NCBI GenBank assembly: GCA_043808235.1
Contig: JAZDFC010000039.1
Span: 1 to 64,000, forward strand
Direction: 5' to 3'
Length of the DNA stretch: 64,000 bases
Origin: JAZDFC01 sp043808235
Lineage (GTDB): Bacteria > Bacteroidota > Ignavibacteria > Ignavibacteriales > Melioribacteraceae
Part shown: positions 8,523 to 15,836 of the stretch, piece by piece
How the letters are laid out: the number at the start of each line of letters is the position of its first letter
Numbering within the stretch: the stretch's first letter is position 1
Made by a program: the position numbers and the translations under genes
The notes under the pieces: generated by a model
Told to the model about the DNA's origin: nothing
What the model saw: only the letters and a program-made list of their open reading frames with translations
The model's database searches: none

Positions 8523-10010
8523 ATGAAAAAATCATTATTCCTATTACTGCTTTTTTTTATTTCGGAATTATGCGCTCAATCTCCCGGCTCGTATTACAAT
8601 CCGAAAGACGATGAGTACCGCTTGCTTGGCTTGAAACGGGCAAAAGAACAGTTCGAAGTTGCGAAAGCCGAGTACGATAGAAACGCGGCGTTGTTTCAAA
8701 AAAATCTTATCTCGATGGGAGAATATGAAAGAGCCAAAAGCGTTTTCTCGGATGCGGAAGTAAATTACCAGCAAGCGCTTCTCGCGGTTTTGTTTGAACA
8801 GCAGTATGTAACAGTTGTCGAGGCGATAAAATATCAAACTGCTGACGGGAAGAAGCGCGTAAAATTGAAACTCGCCAACTCATCGGGTGGCGGCGAGGAA
8901 TTTAAAAAACTTATTAACATAGATGATGAGCTATTCAAATCTCTTCAGCCCGAGATTGTAAACGATGTATATGTTTCTTTGCTGAACGACAATAACGCAA
9001 TCATCAGTCAACCTTACGAGGCAAAGATTGAAGAACTTCATTACGGCAAACCGAAAATAATGGACTTCGCGTTACTGCAGGATGTAGATGCGATAACGGT
9101 AAATATCATTTACGGTTCGGGCACACAGCGCGCGCCGAAAATATTTTTGCAGAAAGACCAGTCCGCCGACAAAGTTATTTTCCAATCCGAACAATTCTCG
9201 CAGGAAGTTGAACTCGGCGAGTCGGCGTCGTTTCAAATGACTCTCGAACTTTTCTCCGCGTCGACAAATACATACAAACTTGAAGTCGTCAACCTACCGA
9301 AGCAAATTAATAAATATTTCATCGACCAGGCAACACAGGCGCGGTTGAGTCAATTCAAATTTACGGAGAGCAGCCAGACGCGAAAGTCGAGTCTACAAAT
9401 ATTTATGCCGGACAGACCGACGGGCGAGGTGGATATGGACAAACCGATTTTGTTTTATGTGCTTGCGATTCCATATGACAAATTCGACAAAGTTAATTTT
9501 AGCGAAGACAAAATTTGGTCGAAGGATGAATTGGAAAGTTTGCAGGTCGGTTATTTGAAATTGGAGATTATCCCGCGCGGTAAAGGGGAATTAAAAATAA
9601 ATTCAACGCAATTGTACTTTGCCGCTTTCCCCGGTCAGCAGATTGATGTTCCGATTGATGTGGTCAGCGAAGGAACACGCCGGCTCGATAACATTGAATT
9701 CGAAGTTGACCTTCCGCTCAATTGGACAAAAGAAATCAGTCCGCAAATAATAGAATCGCTTGACATCCGGCAGGAAAAAAGAGTTATACTTAAAATTCAT
9801 CCGCCGGAAGATGTTGCCGCGGGAAAATATGATATCCGGCTGCGCACAACATGTATCGCCGATGAAAAGCTCGTGAAAGCCGAAGACAAAACAATCTCGA
9901 TTGAAATCAAACAGGAAGAAAGCATCGTCGGAACATTACTGCTCGTTATACTGATTGTCGGTTTGGTCGGCGGGATAATTGTATTCGGAATAAAACTTAC
10001 AAGAAAATAG
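8523..10010 (+). CDS. Membrane-anchored exported protein with coiled coil and NEW3-like domain
   Basis: 495 residues from ATG 8523, with GGAG at 8512-8515. Signal peptide to about residue 18, a helical/coiled-coil stretch of ~35-95 (KRAKEQFEVAKAEYDRN), then beta-rich modules. Residues ~360-455 (IDVPIDVVSEG, LDNIEFEVDLPLNWT, PPEDVAAGKYDIRL) match the NPCBM-associated NEW3 type. A single transmembrane helix near the C-terminus (TLLLVILIVGLVGGIIVFGI) anchors it with the bulk outside the cytoplasm. Proteins of this form often sit beside ABC-2 exporters, as here; the ATPase starts 8 nt downstream. Exact role unknown; probably an accessory or cargo-binding subunit. Confidence 0.7.
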   Translation: MKKSLFLLLLFFISELCAQSPGSYYNPKDDEYRLLGLKRAKEQFEVAKAEYDRNAALFQKNLISMGEYERAKSVFSDAEVNYQQALLAVLFEQQYVTVVEAIKYQTADGKKRVKLKLANSSGGGEEFKKLINIDDELFKSLQPEIVNDVYVSLLNDNNAIISQPYEAKIEELHYGKPKIMDFALLQDVDAITVNIIYGSGTQRAPKIFLQKDQSADKVIFQSEQFSQEVELGESASFQMTLELFSASTNTYKLEVVNLPKQINKYFIDQATQARLSQFKFTESSQTRKSSLQIFMPDRPTGEVDMDKPILFYVLAIPYDKFDKVNFSEDKIWSKDELESLQVGYLKLEIIPRGKGELKINSTQLYFAAFPGQQIDVPIDVVSEGTRRLDNIEFEVDLPLNWTKEISPQIIESLDIRQEKRVILKIHPPEDVAAGKYDIRLRTTCIADEKLVKAEDKTISIEIKQEESIVGTLLLVILIVGLVGGIIVFGIKLTRK

Positions 10011-10018
10011 AGGTCACT

Positions 10019-10780
10019 ATGGAATTACAGAACACTACGCAACAAACAACGCTGCTTGAGGCAGTGAACTTAACAAAGAAATATGAAGACGGATTAATGG
10101 CTTTGGACAAATTAAATATCGCAGTAAAGTCCGGTGAAATTTATGCGATGCTTGGCGGCAACGGCGCAGGCAAAACTACGACGATTAATTTATTTCTCAA
10201 CTTGATTGAACCAACCGAAGGCGAGGCAAAGATTAATGGGATAACGACTCACAAAAATCCGATTGAAGCAAAGAAGCACGTCGCGTTCGTATCTGAGAAT
10301 GTAATGCTCTATCCCGAATTCACGGCGATGCAAAATCTTGATTTTTTTGTGAAGCTCGGCGGCAGAACTAATCGAACAAAAGATGAATTCCGGCAGGTGC
10401 TTTTTCGTGTCGGCTTGCAGGAAGACGCTCATAATAAAAAGCTGAAAGGATTTTCAAAAGGGATGCGGCAAAAGTGCGGCATCGCGATTGCGATTTTAAA
10501 AGACGCGCCCGCAATTTTATTGGATGAACCGACATCAGGACTCGACCCAAAAGCAGGACTTGAATTTCTTCTTCTGCTTGAAGAGTTAAGAACGGAAGGC
10601 AAGGCAATATTAATGTCCACACACGATATCTTCCGTGCAAAAGAAATCGCCGACACAATCGGAATAATGAACAACGGCAAACTTGTAATGCAGCGCAGTA
10701 AAGAGGAATTGAAAAACGAGGACCTCGAAAAATTGTACGTCGAGTACGTGGAAGGTTTTACCGATGGAGCTACTGCGTAA
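10019..10780 (+). CDS. ABC transporter ATP-binding protein (ABC-2 export type)
   Basis: 253 residues, complete nucleotide-binding domain: Walker A GGNGAGKTT (46-54), signature FSKGMRQ (145-151, the variant usual in CcmA/NatA-type exporters instead of LSGGQ), Walker B AILLDE (165-170), D-loop SGLD and switch His202 (STHD). It powers an ABC-2 exporter whose two permeases lie downstream after a 315-nt gap. Start ATG 10019 follows AGAGG at 10009-10013. Likely co-transcribed with the upstream PDZ and NEW3 genes. Substrate cannot be read from sequence. Confidence 0.9.
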   Translation: MELQNTTQQTTLLEAVNLTKKYEDGLMALDKLNIAVKSGEIYAMLGGNGAGKTTTINLFLNLIEPTEGEAKINGITTHKNPIEAKKHVAFVSENVMLYPEFTAMQNLDFFVKLGGRTNRTKDEFRQVLFRVGLQEDAHNKKLKGFSKGMRQKCGIAIAILKDAPAILLDEPTSGLDPKAGLEFLLLLEELRTEGKAILMSTHDIFRAKEIADTIGIMNNGKLVMQRSKEELKNEDLEKLYVEYVEGFTDGATA

Positions 10781-10880
10781 GGAAATTTAATTTGTGATGC
10801 TGCAATGGTAAAACAATTTTGTTCTTTGAATAAATGCACATTTTTAAAAAGCAAATGAGATTTATTTGAAAGTATCTTTT

Positions 10881-10963
10881 CTTTGTGTTTCTAAGTGAAC
10901 TAAGTGTCTCAGTGGTTTTTCTTTTTTACCACTAAGGCACTAAGAACACTAAGGTTCACAAAG
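10881..10963. repeat. Imperfect long hairpin built of CACTAAG units, copy 1
   Basis: An 83-nt inverted repeat: CTTTGTG (10881-10887) pairs with CACAAAG (10957-10963). The inner arms consist of CTAAGTG/CACTAAG-like units every ~10-11 nt, meeting at AGTGGT...ACCACT around a T-rich loop. The same design recurs at 18166-18260. It fills part of the 315-nt space (10781-11095) between ATPase and permease genes; the rest of that space shows no gene. Such dispersed palindromes may end or stabilise transcripts. Their origin is unknown to me. Confidence 0.75.
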
Positions 10964-11095
10964 ACTTCTTGAACAACTCTCGTTCCAGTTCAATTCAATC
11001 AACAGATTTTGTCACATTTGTAAATGCACATTCTCCCGAAAGCTCTCTCATAATTTGGGAAGAAAAATATAATCCAAAATAACTTAGGTGAAAGA

Positions 11096-12493
11096 ATGTT
11101 GAAATTAATTATTATGAAGGAACTGAAAGAAATTATCGGTTCCCCTAAATTTGTCTATAGCTTTGCCGTTTGTTCGATTCTTATTATACTTACATTTTAT
11201 GCCGGCGCAAAAAATTACCAGGTAAACAAACAGCAATACGACGCATCCGTTGCGGCAAATATCCGCTCAATGTCGGGTGTAACCGATTGGCGGATGGTCA
11301 ATCACAAAATATTTTTACCGCCGCAGCCGCTGGCTTCGCTGGTATCCGGAGTCTCGAACGACATCGGCAGAAACATTGAAATGTACGGACGCGGCGAGCT
11401 TATCCCTACCGACAGTAAATTCAACGAAGACCCGATATATGCTGTGTTTCGCTTTCTCGATTTGAATTTTCTTTTTCAAATAATCTTATCGTTGTTTGCA
11501 ATTCTCTTTTGCTACAACGCCGTTAACGGCGAAAAGGAACGTGGGACTCTGCGGTTGATTTTCTCGAATGCAATTCCCCGCGATAAATTTATTCTCGGAA
11601 AAATTATCGGTTCATCGCTGGGATTGAGTCTGCCATTACTGATTCCGTTTTTAATCGGCTCATTATTATTGATGATAATGAATATCCCGGTATCCGGTCA
11701 GGATTGGATTAAATTAATGCTGATAGTGTTAACCGGAATTTTGTTGTTCACGGTTTTCATAAACCTTTCTGTCTTCGTTTCAACAATTACAAAAATTCCG
11801 TCGAACTCATTTTTACTGCTTCTTGTTGCGTGGATATTCTTTGTGCTCGTAATCCCCAAAGCATCGGTATTGATTGCGGGTCGAGCGGTGGATGTTCCCT
11901 CCGTTGATGAAATTAATACAAAGAAAAACAAGTATTCCCAGCAATTGAGCAAAGAACATTTCGGCAAGTTGAATGGATTTAAGGCTCCCCAGGGCGGAGA
12001 TATGATGGCAGAGTTCACCAAGTATATGGAAAAAATTAATAAGGAAAGAGATGAAAAGATGCGAAGCTTTGCCGGTAAATTAAATACCGAAAGAAGGAAC
12101 AGACAGGATATTCAGAAAAATCTTGCGTTCGCACTGTCACGAATTTCTCCATCCGCAAGTTATTCTTTCATCGCGTCAAGTATGGCGGGCTCGTCTTTGC
12201 TTCTTGAAAAAGACTACAGAGACCAGGCGGATAATTACCAAAAATCGTTCGCGAAATTTCAGGAAGAAAAAACCGGCATGGCAACGGGAGGTGGAATGAT
12301 GATTTATATTTCAAATGGCGATGAGAAACCACCGGAAATCAATCCGAACGAAATTCCAAAATTTGATTTTAAACCTGCACCGGCAATTCAATCGTTAGGC
12401 GCTTCGCTTTTCGATATCGGTCTTCTATTGGTATTTAATTTATTGTTTTTCGCAGGAAGTTATCTGCGGTTTCTAAAATTCGATTTACGTTAA
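11096..12493 (+). CDS. ABC-2 type permease, first of a related pair
   Basis: 465 residues starting at ATG 11096 (AGGTGAAAG before it). Architecture: transmembrane helix at ~20-38, an extracytoplasmic loop, four or five helices at ~120-265, a second large hydrophilic loop (~265-430), and a final helix (~435-457). This split topology is that of ABC-2 permeases with a DUF3526-like inserted loop. The conserved NGEKERGTLRLIFSNAIPRDKFILGK segment (after helix 2) is the usual coupling helix region. It closely parallels the next gene, so the pair probably form a heterodimer driven by the upstream ATPase. Confidence 0.85.
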   Translation: MLKLIIMKELKEIIGSPKFVYSFAVCSILIILTFYAGAKNYQVNKQQYDASVAANIRSMSGVTDWRMVNHKIFLPPQPLASLVSGVSNDIGRNIEMYGRGELIPTDSKFNEDPIYAVFRFLDLNFLFQIILSLFAILFCYNAVNGEKERGTLRLIFSNAIPRDKFILGKIIGSSLGLSLPLLIPFLIGSLLLMIMNIPVSGQDWIKLMLIVLTGILLFTVFINLSVFVSTITKIPSNSFLLLLVAWIFFVLVIPKASVLIAGRAVDVPSVDEINTKKNKYSQQLSKEHFGKLNGFKAPQGGDMMAEFTKYMEKINKERDEKMRSFAGKLNTERRNRQDIQKNLAFALSRISPSASYSFIASSMAGSSLLLEKDYRDQADNYQKSFAKFQEEKTGMATGGGMMIYISNGDEKPPEINPNEIPKFDFKPAPAIQSLGASLFDIGLLLVFNLLFFAGSYLRFLKFDLR

Positions 12494-12502
12494 GGGGGAG
12501 AT

Positions 12503-13972
12503 ATGTTCAAATCATTAATTGAGAAAGAACTGAAAAATATAATTCAAAGCCCGAAGTTTGTTGCTGTCTTTATCACTTGTTCCATCCTAATTTTACTCAG
12601 CATCGGAATAGGAATTAACGAATATTTAAACTCGGCAAATCAGCACAACACCGCTCAAGACCTAAATATAAGCGAGATGAAAAATGCAAGGTCGTGGATG
12701 GTAATGCGTTCAAAGGCTTTCCGCCAGCCGGACCCGATGCAAATATTTTCCGCCGGGGTTAATTATGATGTGGGTCGTTATTCGGTAGTCGATAAGCGTG
12801 AAGAAGTAAAACTTCAGCACAGCATATATTCCGACGATCCGATATTTGCTGTTTTCAGATTTATGGATTTTACATTTATCGTTACGGTTGTATTCTCGCT
12901 GTTTGCAATTCTATTTACTTACAATTCCATCAGCGGGGAGAAAGAAGGGGGAACGCTGCGGCTTGTATTTTCGAATTCTATTCCCCGCGCAAAATTCATC
13001 GCAGCTAAATTCATCGGCTCGTGGCTTGGATTGGTGGTTCCGCTATTGATACCGATATTAATCGGTTTGCTGCTGGTTGTGATTTTAAAAGTGCCGCTCA
13101 CATCCGCACACTGGTTAAAAATTGTGATACTGCTTGTTACATCAATTTTATATACGACATTCTTCATTTCGCTCGGAATTTTTATTTCAGCTCTTACAAA
13201 GTATTCGAACGTTTCTTTCCTTGTTCTATTGGTCCTTTGGATTACATTCATATTTATTATTCCCCGAATCGGGGTAATGACTGCAAGTCAATTTGTGAAT
13301 GTTCCAACCATTGCGGAGTTGGAAAGTAAGAAAGACGCATACTCAAAAGCACAATGGGATAAACACTATTCCGAATATTCGAAAGTGTGGGAAAAGCGAA
13401 ACAATGAAATGGAAAATCTTTCCGAAGCAGAAAAGGAATCGCTTGCGGAAGAGAAGGAATATCAATGGTTCGAAGAAGATAATAAAGCGCGGACTGAAGT
13501 CGAGAATAACATTGCCGATTATTCTTTGAGAATAAAAGAGGAAGCGGTTAATAAAAAATCCATTCTCGAAAATCTTGCATTGAACTTATCGAGAATTTCT
13601 CCATCATCCTCATACCAATTGGCGGCAATGAATATAAGCGGAACAAACATCGATTTGAAAAATCGTTCCGAAAATAGTATCCAGGATTACAAAACAGGAT
13701 TCACGGAATTCACCGATAAGAAACAAGCCGAGAGCGACCCGAATTCCGGTATGTTCCAGATAGCATTCGACAGCGAAAAAGGTGTAACAATGAAGACGGG
13801 AAGACAGGAAAGTTCACTCGATATCAGCGAACTGCCAAAGTATGTTGACACGGCACATTCAATGTCTGCATCGCTTGGCGCGATAATTACCGATATTGGA
13901 TTGCTGCTTTTATATATTTTGATTTCTTACGCGGGAGCGTTCGTTGCATTTTTGAGATATGATTTGAGATGA
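12503..13972 (+). CDS. ABC-2 type permease, second of a related pair
   Basis: 489 residues; a strong GGGGGAG ribosome site at 12494-12500 lies 9 nt after the first permease stop. Same layout as its neighbour: helix ~20-38, loop, four or five helices ~120-262, a charged inserted loop with many Glu/Lys (~265-455) and a terminal helix. The segment SGEKEGGTLRLVFSNSIPRAKFIAAK mirrors NGEKERGTLRLIFSN of the first permease, showing paralogy by tandem duplication. It likely completes a heterodimeric exporter. A terminator-like hairpin follows its stop, marking the operon end. Confidence 0.85.
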   Translation: MFKSLIEKELKNIIQSPKFVAVFITCSILILLSIGIGINEYLNSANQHNTAQDLNISEMKNARSWMVMRSKAFRQPDPMQIFSAGVNYDVGRYSVVDKREEVKLQHSIYSDDPIFAVFRFMDFTFIVTVVFSLFAILFTYNSISGEKEGGTLRLVFSNSIPRAKFIAAKFIGSWLGLVVPLLIPILIGLLLVVILKVPLTSAHWLKIVILLVTSILYTTFFISLGIFISALTKYSNVSFLVLLVLWITFIFIIPRIGVMTASQFVNVPTIAELESKKDAYSKAQWDKHYSEYSKVWEKRNNEMENLSEAEKESLAEEKEYQWFEEDNKARTEVENNIADYSLRIKEEAVNKKSILENLALNLSRISPSSSYQLAAMNISGTNIDLKNRSENSIQDYKTGFTEFTDKKQAESDPNSGMFQIAFDSEKGVTMKTGRQESSLDISELPKYVDTAHSMSASLGAIITDIGLLLLYILISYAGAFVAFLRYDLR

Positions 13973-13980
13973 TTTTGTTG

Positions 13981-14018
13981 GAACCCAATTTCAAATAGAA
14001 GTTGGGTTCGACTTTTAC
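13981..14018 (+). terminator. Terminator-like hairpin after ABC permease operon
   Basis: Perfect 8-bp stem GAACCCAA (13981-13988) / TTGGGTTC (14002-14009) with a 13-nt loop, 9 nt after the permease stop, followed by a short T stretch (CTTTT). The T tract is weak, so efficiency is uncertain. Confidence 0.55.
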
Positions 14019-14066
14019 AGAACAACTTGAGAATTTCGTTACTCATATTTTTACCCTACTCTCCAC

Positions 14067-14099
14067 TTGATTTTTTGACGAAATAAAATCATATATTTG
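14067..14099 (+). promoter_or_regulatory. Promoter of DUF4160/DUF2442 pair, leaderless
   Basis: TTG at 14067-14069, 22-nt spacer, TATATTTG at 14092-14099: a full match to the Bacteroidota -33/-7 pattern. Only 3 nt lie between the -7 element and ATG 14103, so the transcript should begin at or next to the start codon. Confidence 0.6.
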
Positions 14100-14102
14100 T
14101 AC

Positions 14103-14339
14103 ATGCCAACGATACTTAGAATAAAAGGATACAGATTTTTCTTTTTCAGTAGAGAAGGTAAAGAACCGATGCATATTCACATCGAACAAGCAGAGCGATA
14201 TGCAAAATTTTGGCTAACTCCGATTCAAATGGCTGAATCGGATGGATTTAGAAGTAGTGAAATAGCCGAGTTGCGAAATATTATTGTTGAATACAAAAAA
14301 TTATTCGAGGAAAAATGGGATGAATACTTTAGCGGTTAA
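14103..14339 (+). CDS. DUF4160 protein
   Basis: 78 residues from ATG 14103; the in-frame TTG at 14097 falls inside the -7 promoter element and cannot be the start. The sequence MPTILRIKGYRFFFFS, EPMHIHIE and AKFWL is typical of DUF4160, a small family almost always encoded next to DUF2442, as here: the next start lies 20 nt inside this gene's 3' end. The HIHIE stretch is the most conserved part of the family. The pair is often discussed as toxin-antitoxin-like, but I know of no proven mechanism, so function is left open. Confidence 0.85.
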   Translation: MPTILRIKGYRFFFFSREGKEPMHIHIEQAERYAKFWLTPIQMAESDGFRSSEIAELRNIIVEYKKLFEEKWDEYFSG

Positions 14340-14562
14340 AATAGAACCCAAAATTTTGGATTTAACTTTTTCGAAGGATTCGTTTTGCGTTGTGCTTGCC
14401 GATGGGCGGGAAGTTACAGTTCCTTTAGAATGGTTCCCAAGACTAAGAGATGCAACCAGCGAGCAAAGAAATAATTGGCGGTTAATCGGAAGAGGAATTG
14501 GAATTCATTGGGAAGATATAGATGAAGATATTTCCGTGAAAAGTCTATTGAGTTATGAATAG
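14320..14562 (+). CDS. DUF2442 protein
   Basis: 80 residues from ATG 14320 (MNTLAVKIEP); the frame is open from 14284, but the longer version has no better start. DUF2442 hallmarks are visible: a beta-strand register LADGREVTVPLEWFPRL, the RNNWRLIGRGIGIHW segment and the closing 'DEDISVKSLL'. It overlaps the DUF4160 gene by 20 nt, implying coupled translation and a functional pair. DUF2442 domains are suspected DNA- or nucleic-acid-binding partners; no experimental role is assumed. Confidence 0.85.
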   Translation: MNTLAVKIEPKILDLTFSKDSFCVVLADGREVTVPLEWFPRLRDATSEQRNNWRLIGRGIGIHWEDIDEDISVKSLLSYE

Positions 14563-14577
14563 GAAGAGGGTTTATAC

Positions 14578-14856
14578 CTATTTCAACCTGCGGTGTAAAT
14601 ATTCGTAAAATCTTTCTCGCTTTTTAAACATCAGAAAAACAACAGTATCTTCAATAACGGTAAAAGCAAGCCTATATTCGACTCCCATATGTTTAATTTC
14701 AGTTTTGCTTATCTCATTAAGTTCGCCATGAAGTTTAACGAAGGCAAATGGATTTTGAAGCACATTGTCTATTTTCTTTTGCAGTTTTAAGATAACTTCG
14801 ACAGGAATATTTTTCAAATCTTTTTTAAAGGCAGGATGGTACTTTGATAAATACAT
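14578..14856 (-). CDS. RelE/ParE-family toxin-like protein
   Basis: 92 residues with the short alpha/beta plan of the RelE/ParE superfamily: an N-terminal helix pair (HPAFKKDLKNIPVEVILKLQKKI), then strands (EYRLAFTVIEDTVVFLMFKKRERFY) ending in a Tyr/His/Arg-rich tail (YEYLHRRLK) that could hold mRNA-cleavage residues. It lies 5 nt downstream of a 63-residue antitoxin-like gene in the same direction, the classic antitoxin-first layout. Convergent with DUF2442, 15 nt apart. Family call rests on pattern only; sub-type (RelE, YafQ, ParE) is unresolved. Confidence 0.75.
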   Translation of the reverse strand: MYLSKYHPAFKKDLKNIPVEVILKLQKKIDNVLQNPFAFVKLHGELNEISKTEIKHMGVEYRLAFTVIEDTVVFLMFKKRERFYEYLHRRLK

Positions 14857-14861
14857 GACTT

Positions 14862-15053
14862 TTATTTAGAAAAGACGTCTTCTCTCGAGAGGAGTTTTAT
14901 CCGTTTCAATTTAACATCATCGAGACGTTTTTTCAGCTTTTTATCCTCAGCATTCAAACTTGATTCAAGCAACTTTAGCTCGTCTTCTGAAAGATTCTTA
15001 ATTACTCTTGCAAGTTCAGCGATACTCATATTTATATTCGTTCTAATTTCCAT
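14862..15053 (-). CDS. Antitoxin-like small protein
   Basis: 63 residues, highly charged and helical. Residues 8-33 (NMSIAELARVIKNLSEDELKLLESSL, shown in part) resemble the short dimerisation segment of RelB/AxeM-type antitoxins found before RelE-like toxins in Bacteroidota. The C-terminal half is Lys/Asp-rich (DDVKLKRIKLLSRED), a likely disordered toxin-binding tail. No separate DNA-binding fold is evident. GGTGAAAG precedes the ATG. Its promoter may be the one at 15075-15106. Confidence 0.7.
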   Translation of the reverse strand: MEIRTNINMSIAELARVIKNLSEDELKLLESSLNAEDKKLKKRLDDVKLKRIKLLSREDVFSK

Positions 15054-15074
15054 CTTTCACCAGATATTCTTTGT

Positions 15075-15106
15075 CAAAAAATAGCAAATTGGATATGCTA
15101 ATCAAA
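15075..15106 (-). promoter_or_regulatory. Promoter of toxin-antitoxin pair
   Basis: On the minus strand TTTG (15106-15103), 19-nt spacer, TATTTTTTG (15083-15075), one base longer than TAnnTTTG; it lies ~20 nt before the antitoxin start. Plausible but not an exact match. Confidence 0.4.
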
Positions 15107-15176
15107 CGAGGAATGTATGTTGGAAGGTTTTTTCGCGAATAAAATTCACACTAATCAGTTTTTCGGATTCATTCAT
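15102..15176 (-). pseudogene. Possible HEPN-domain remnant after MNT gene
   Basis: A 24-residue frame starts with an ATG that overlaps the MNT stop (ATGA) exactly as HEPN partners usually do. It reads MNESEKLISVNFIREKTFQ, similar to the opening helix of HEPN/UPF0332 proteins (…YRxxRAKETxEEA…), then ends at a TGA 17 codons before any further HEPN motif could appear. I take it as a decayed stub of the usual HEPN toxin. The stretch is too short to exclude chance. Confidence 0.35.
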
Positions 15177-15490
15177 ATTACAATTCCGTCAAGCATAGCA
15201 TTCTGTACAAATGGTTGTTTACCCCGAACCGTTTCGAGATCATTCTCAGAAAGTAAACTTACATCAATCCAAACGTCATATTTTGAATTCAAGTCGTAGC
15301 ATATTCCATAAATCAAATCTCTTAGTTCGGGTTCTACCTCATCTTTTACAATAAGGAGAATATCGATATCAGAATCGCCATTTTGAGTATTTCTTGCGTA
15401 AGATCCGTAAAGGACGATTTTTCTAATCCTACGGGGTATCTGTTCGTTTAGATTTTCTTTCAATTCTTCGATTAACTTTTTTACTTCCAT
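15173..15490 (-). CDS. MNT-type minimal nucleotidyltransferase
   Basis: 105 residues. The polymerase-beta-like nucleotidyltransferase signature is complete: GSYARN (29-34), metal-binding D41 and D43 in SDIDILL, and a third acidic residue D76 in VWIDVSLL. In MntA/HepT systems such proteins adenylylate the HEPN RNase on Tyr residues and so act as antitoxin. Here the expected HEPN gene is missing, apart from a 24-codon stub overlapping the stop. A promoter with a perfect palindrome lies upstream, suggesting autoregulation. The MNT family call is firm; its present function without a partner is open. Confidence 0.85.
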   Translation of the reverse strand: MEVKKLIEELKENLNEQIPRRIRKIVLYGSYARNTQNGDSDIDILLIVKDEVEPELRDLIYGICYDLNSKYDVWIDVSLLSENDLETVRGKQPFVQNAMLDGIVI

Positions 15491-15516
15491 AATATTCCTT
15501 GCGCTTTATTCTTAGC

Positions 15517-15549
15517 CAAAGATAACAAATTGAATTTGTTATTCAAAAA
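15517..15549 (-). promoter_or_regulatory. MNT promoter with embedded perfect palindrome
   Basis: Minus strand: TTTTTG (15549-15544), 19-nt spacer, TATCTTTG (15524-15517), about 27 nt before the MNT ATG. ATAACAAATT-G-AATTTGTTAT (plus strand 15522-15542) is a perfect 10-1-10 inverted repeat that fills the spacer and enters the -7 element, the position of a repressor operator. On the plus strand the flanking TGAATTTGTTATTCA also looks ArgR-box-like, but with one extra central base. Confidence 0.6.
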
Positions 15550-15635
15550 TAGCTTTGGTGTAATTTTCAAACAGTAGTTTTCATATTGAAAATTCTCTTT
15601 CTTTATGAATAGACTGCCGGTGTATATTTCGATTT

Positions 15636-15649
15636 TGAATATTTATCCA
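15636..15649 (+). promoter_or_regulatory. Possible ARG box upstream of arginine operon
   Basis: TGAATATTTATCCA differs by one base from the palindrome TGAATATTTATTCA and fits the known ArgR box form TGAATn4ATTCA. It lies ~60 nt before the proposed arg promoter, and an argR gene is in the same operon. AT-rich sequence gives such hits by chance, so this stays tentative. The rest of the 388-nt gap 15491-15878 is covered by the MNT promoter, this site, the arg promoter and the leader ORF. Confidence 0.3.
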
Positions 15650-15708
15650 CAATAAGAGCAAATCTTCTCTTTATTTGCTGTATTTCTGATAATTTTTGTA
15701 ATCTTAAC

Positions 15709-15739
15709 TTGCATAAAGCCAAACTCGCGTTTACATTTG
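15709..15739 (+). promoter_or_regulatory. Promoter of arginine operon leader
   Basis: TTG 15709-15711, 20-nt spacer, TACATTTG 15732-15739. Spacing and sequence equal those of the tRNA-Lys promoter (20 nt, TATTTTTG), where the mature tRNA begins 5 nt after the -7 G. The leader ATG is likewise 5 nt after G15739, so the mRNA should start at or within a few nt of that ATG. Confidence 0.6.
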
Positions 15740-15743
15740 AGCC

Positions 15744-15836
15744 ATGAAATTAAGAAAACTACATATTAATTCTTTCGCAGTATCCCCAATAGCTTCACCG
15801 CGCCCGTTGCCGCGTCGTCTGTACCGTAGACGATAA
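15744..15836 (+). CDS. Arginine-rich leader peptide of the arg operon (candidate)
   Basis: A 30-codon ORF (ATG 15744, TAA 15834-15836) ending 54 nt before argC. The peptide begins MKLRKLHINSF and ends PRPLPRRLYRRR: six of the last eleven codons are Arg, with three in a row before the stop. This is the layout of an amino-acid leader peptide, in which ribosome stalling at Arg codons senses charged tRNA-Arg and controls the genes downstream. No Shine-Dalgarno sequence is present, which agrees with a leaderless start at the proposed transcription start. Two alternative RNA hairpins use the Arg-codon region. Role inferred from position and composition. Confidence 0.7.
   Translation: MKLRKLHINSFAVSPIASPRPLPRRLYRRR

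Noticed and set aside
10429..10854. 141-codon minus-strand frame opposite the ABC ATPase
   Set aside because: It covers the Walker B region of a certain gene and gives a Ser/Phe-rich product typical of antisense frames.
15657..15679. AGCAAAT/ATTTGCT hairpin upstream of arg promoter
   Set aside because: 7-bp AT-rich stem without T tract or partner site; expected by chance in such sequence.
15744..15836. Leader ORF as chance frame
   Set aside because: Kept instead as a candidate: the Arg clustering before the stop, position before argC and promoter spacing agree, although the upstream AT-rich region alone would allow chance ORFs.
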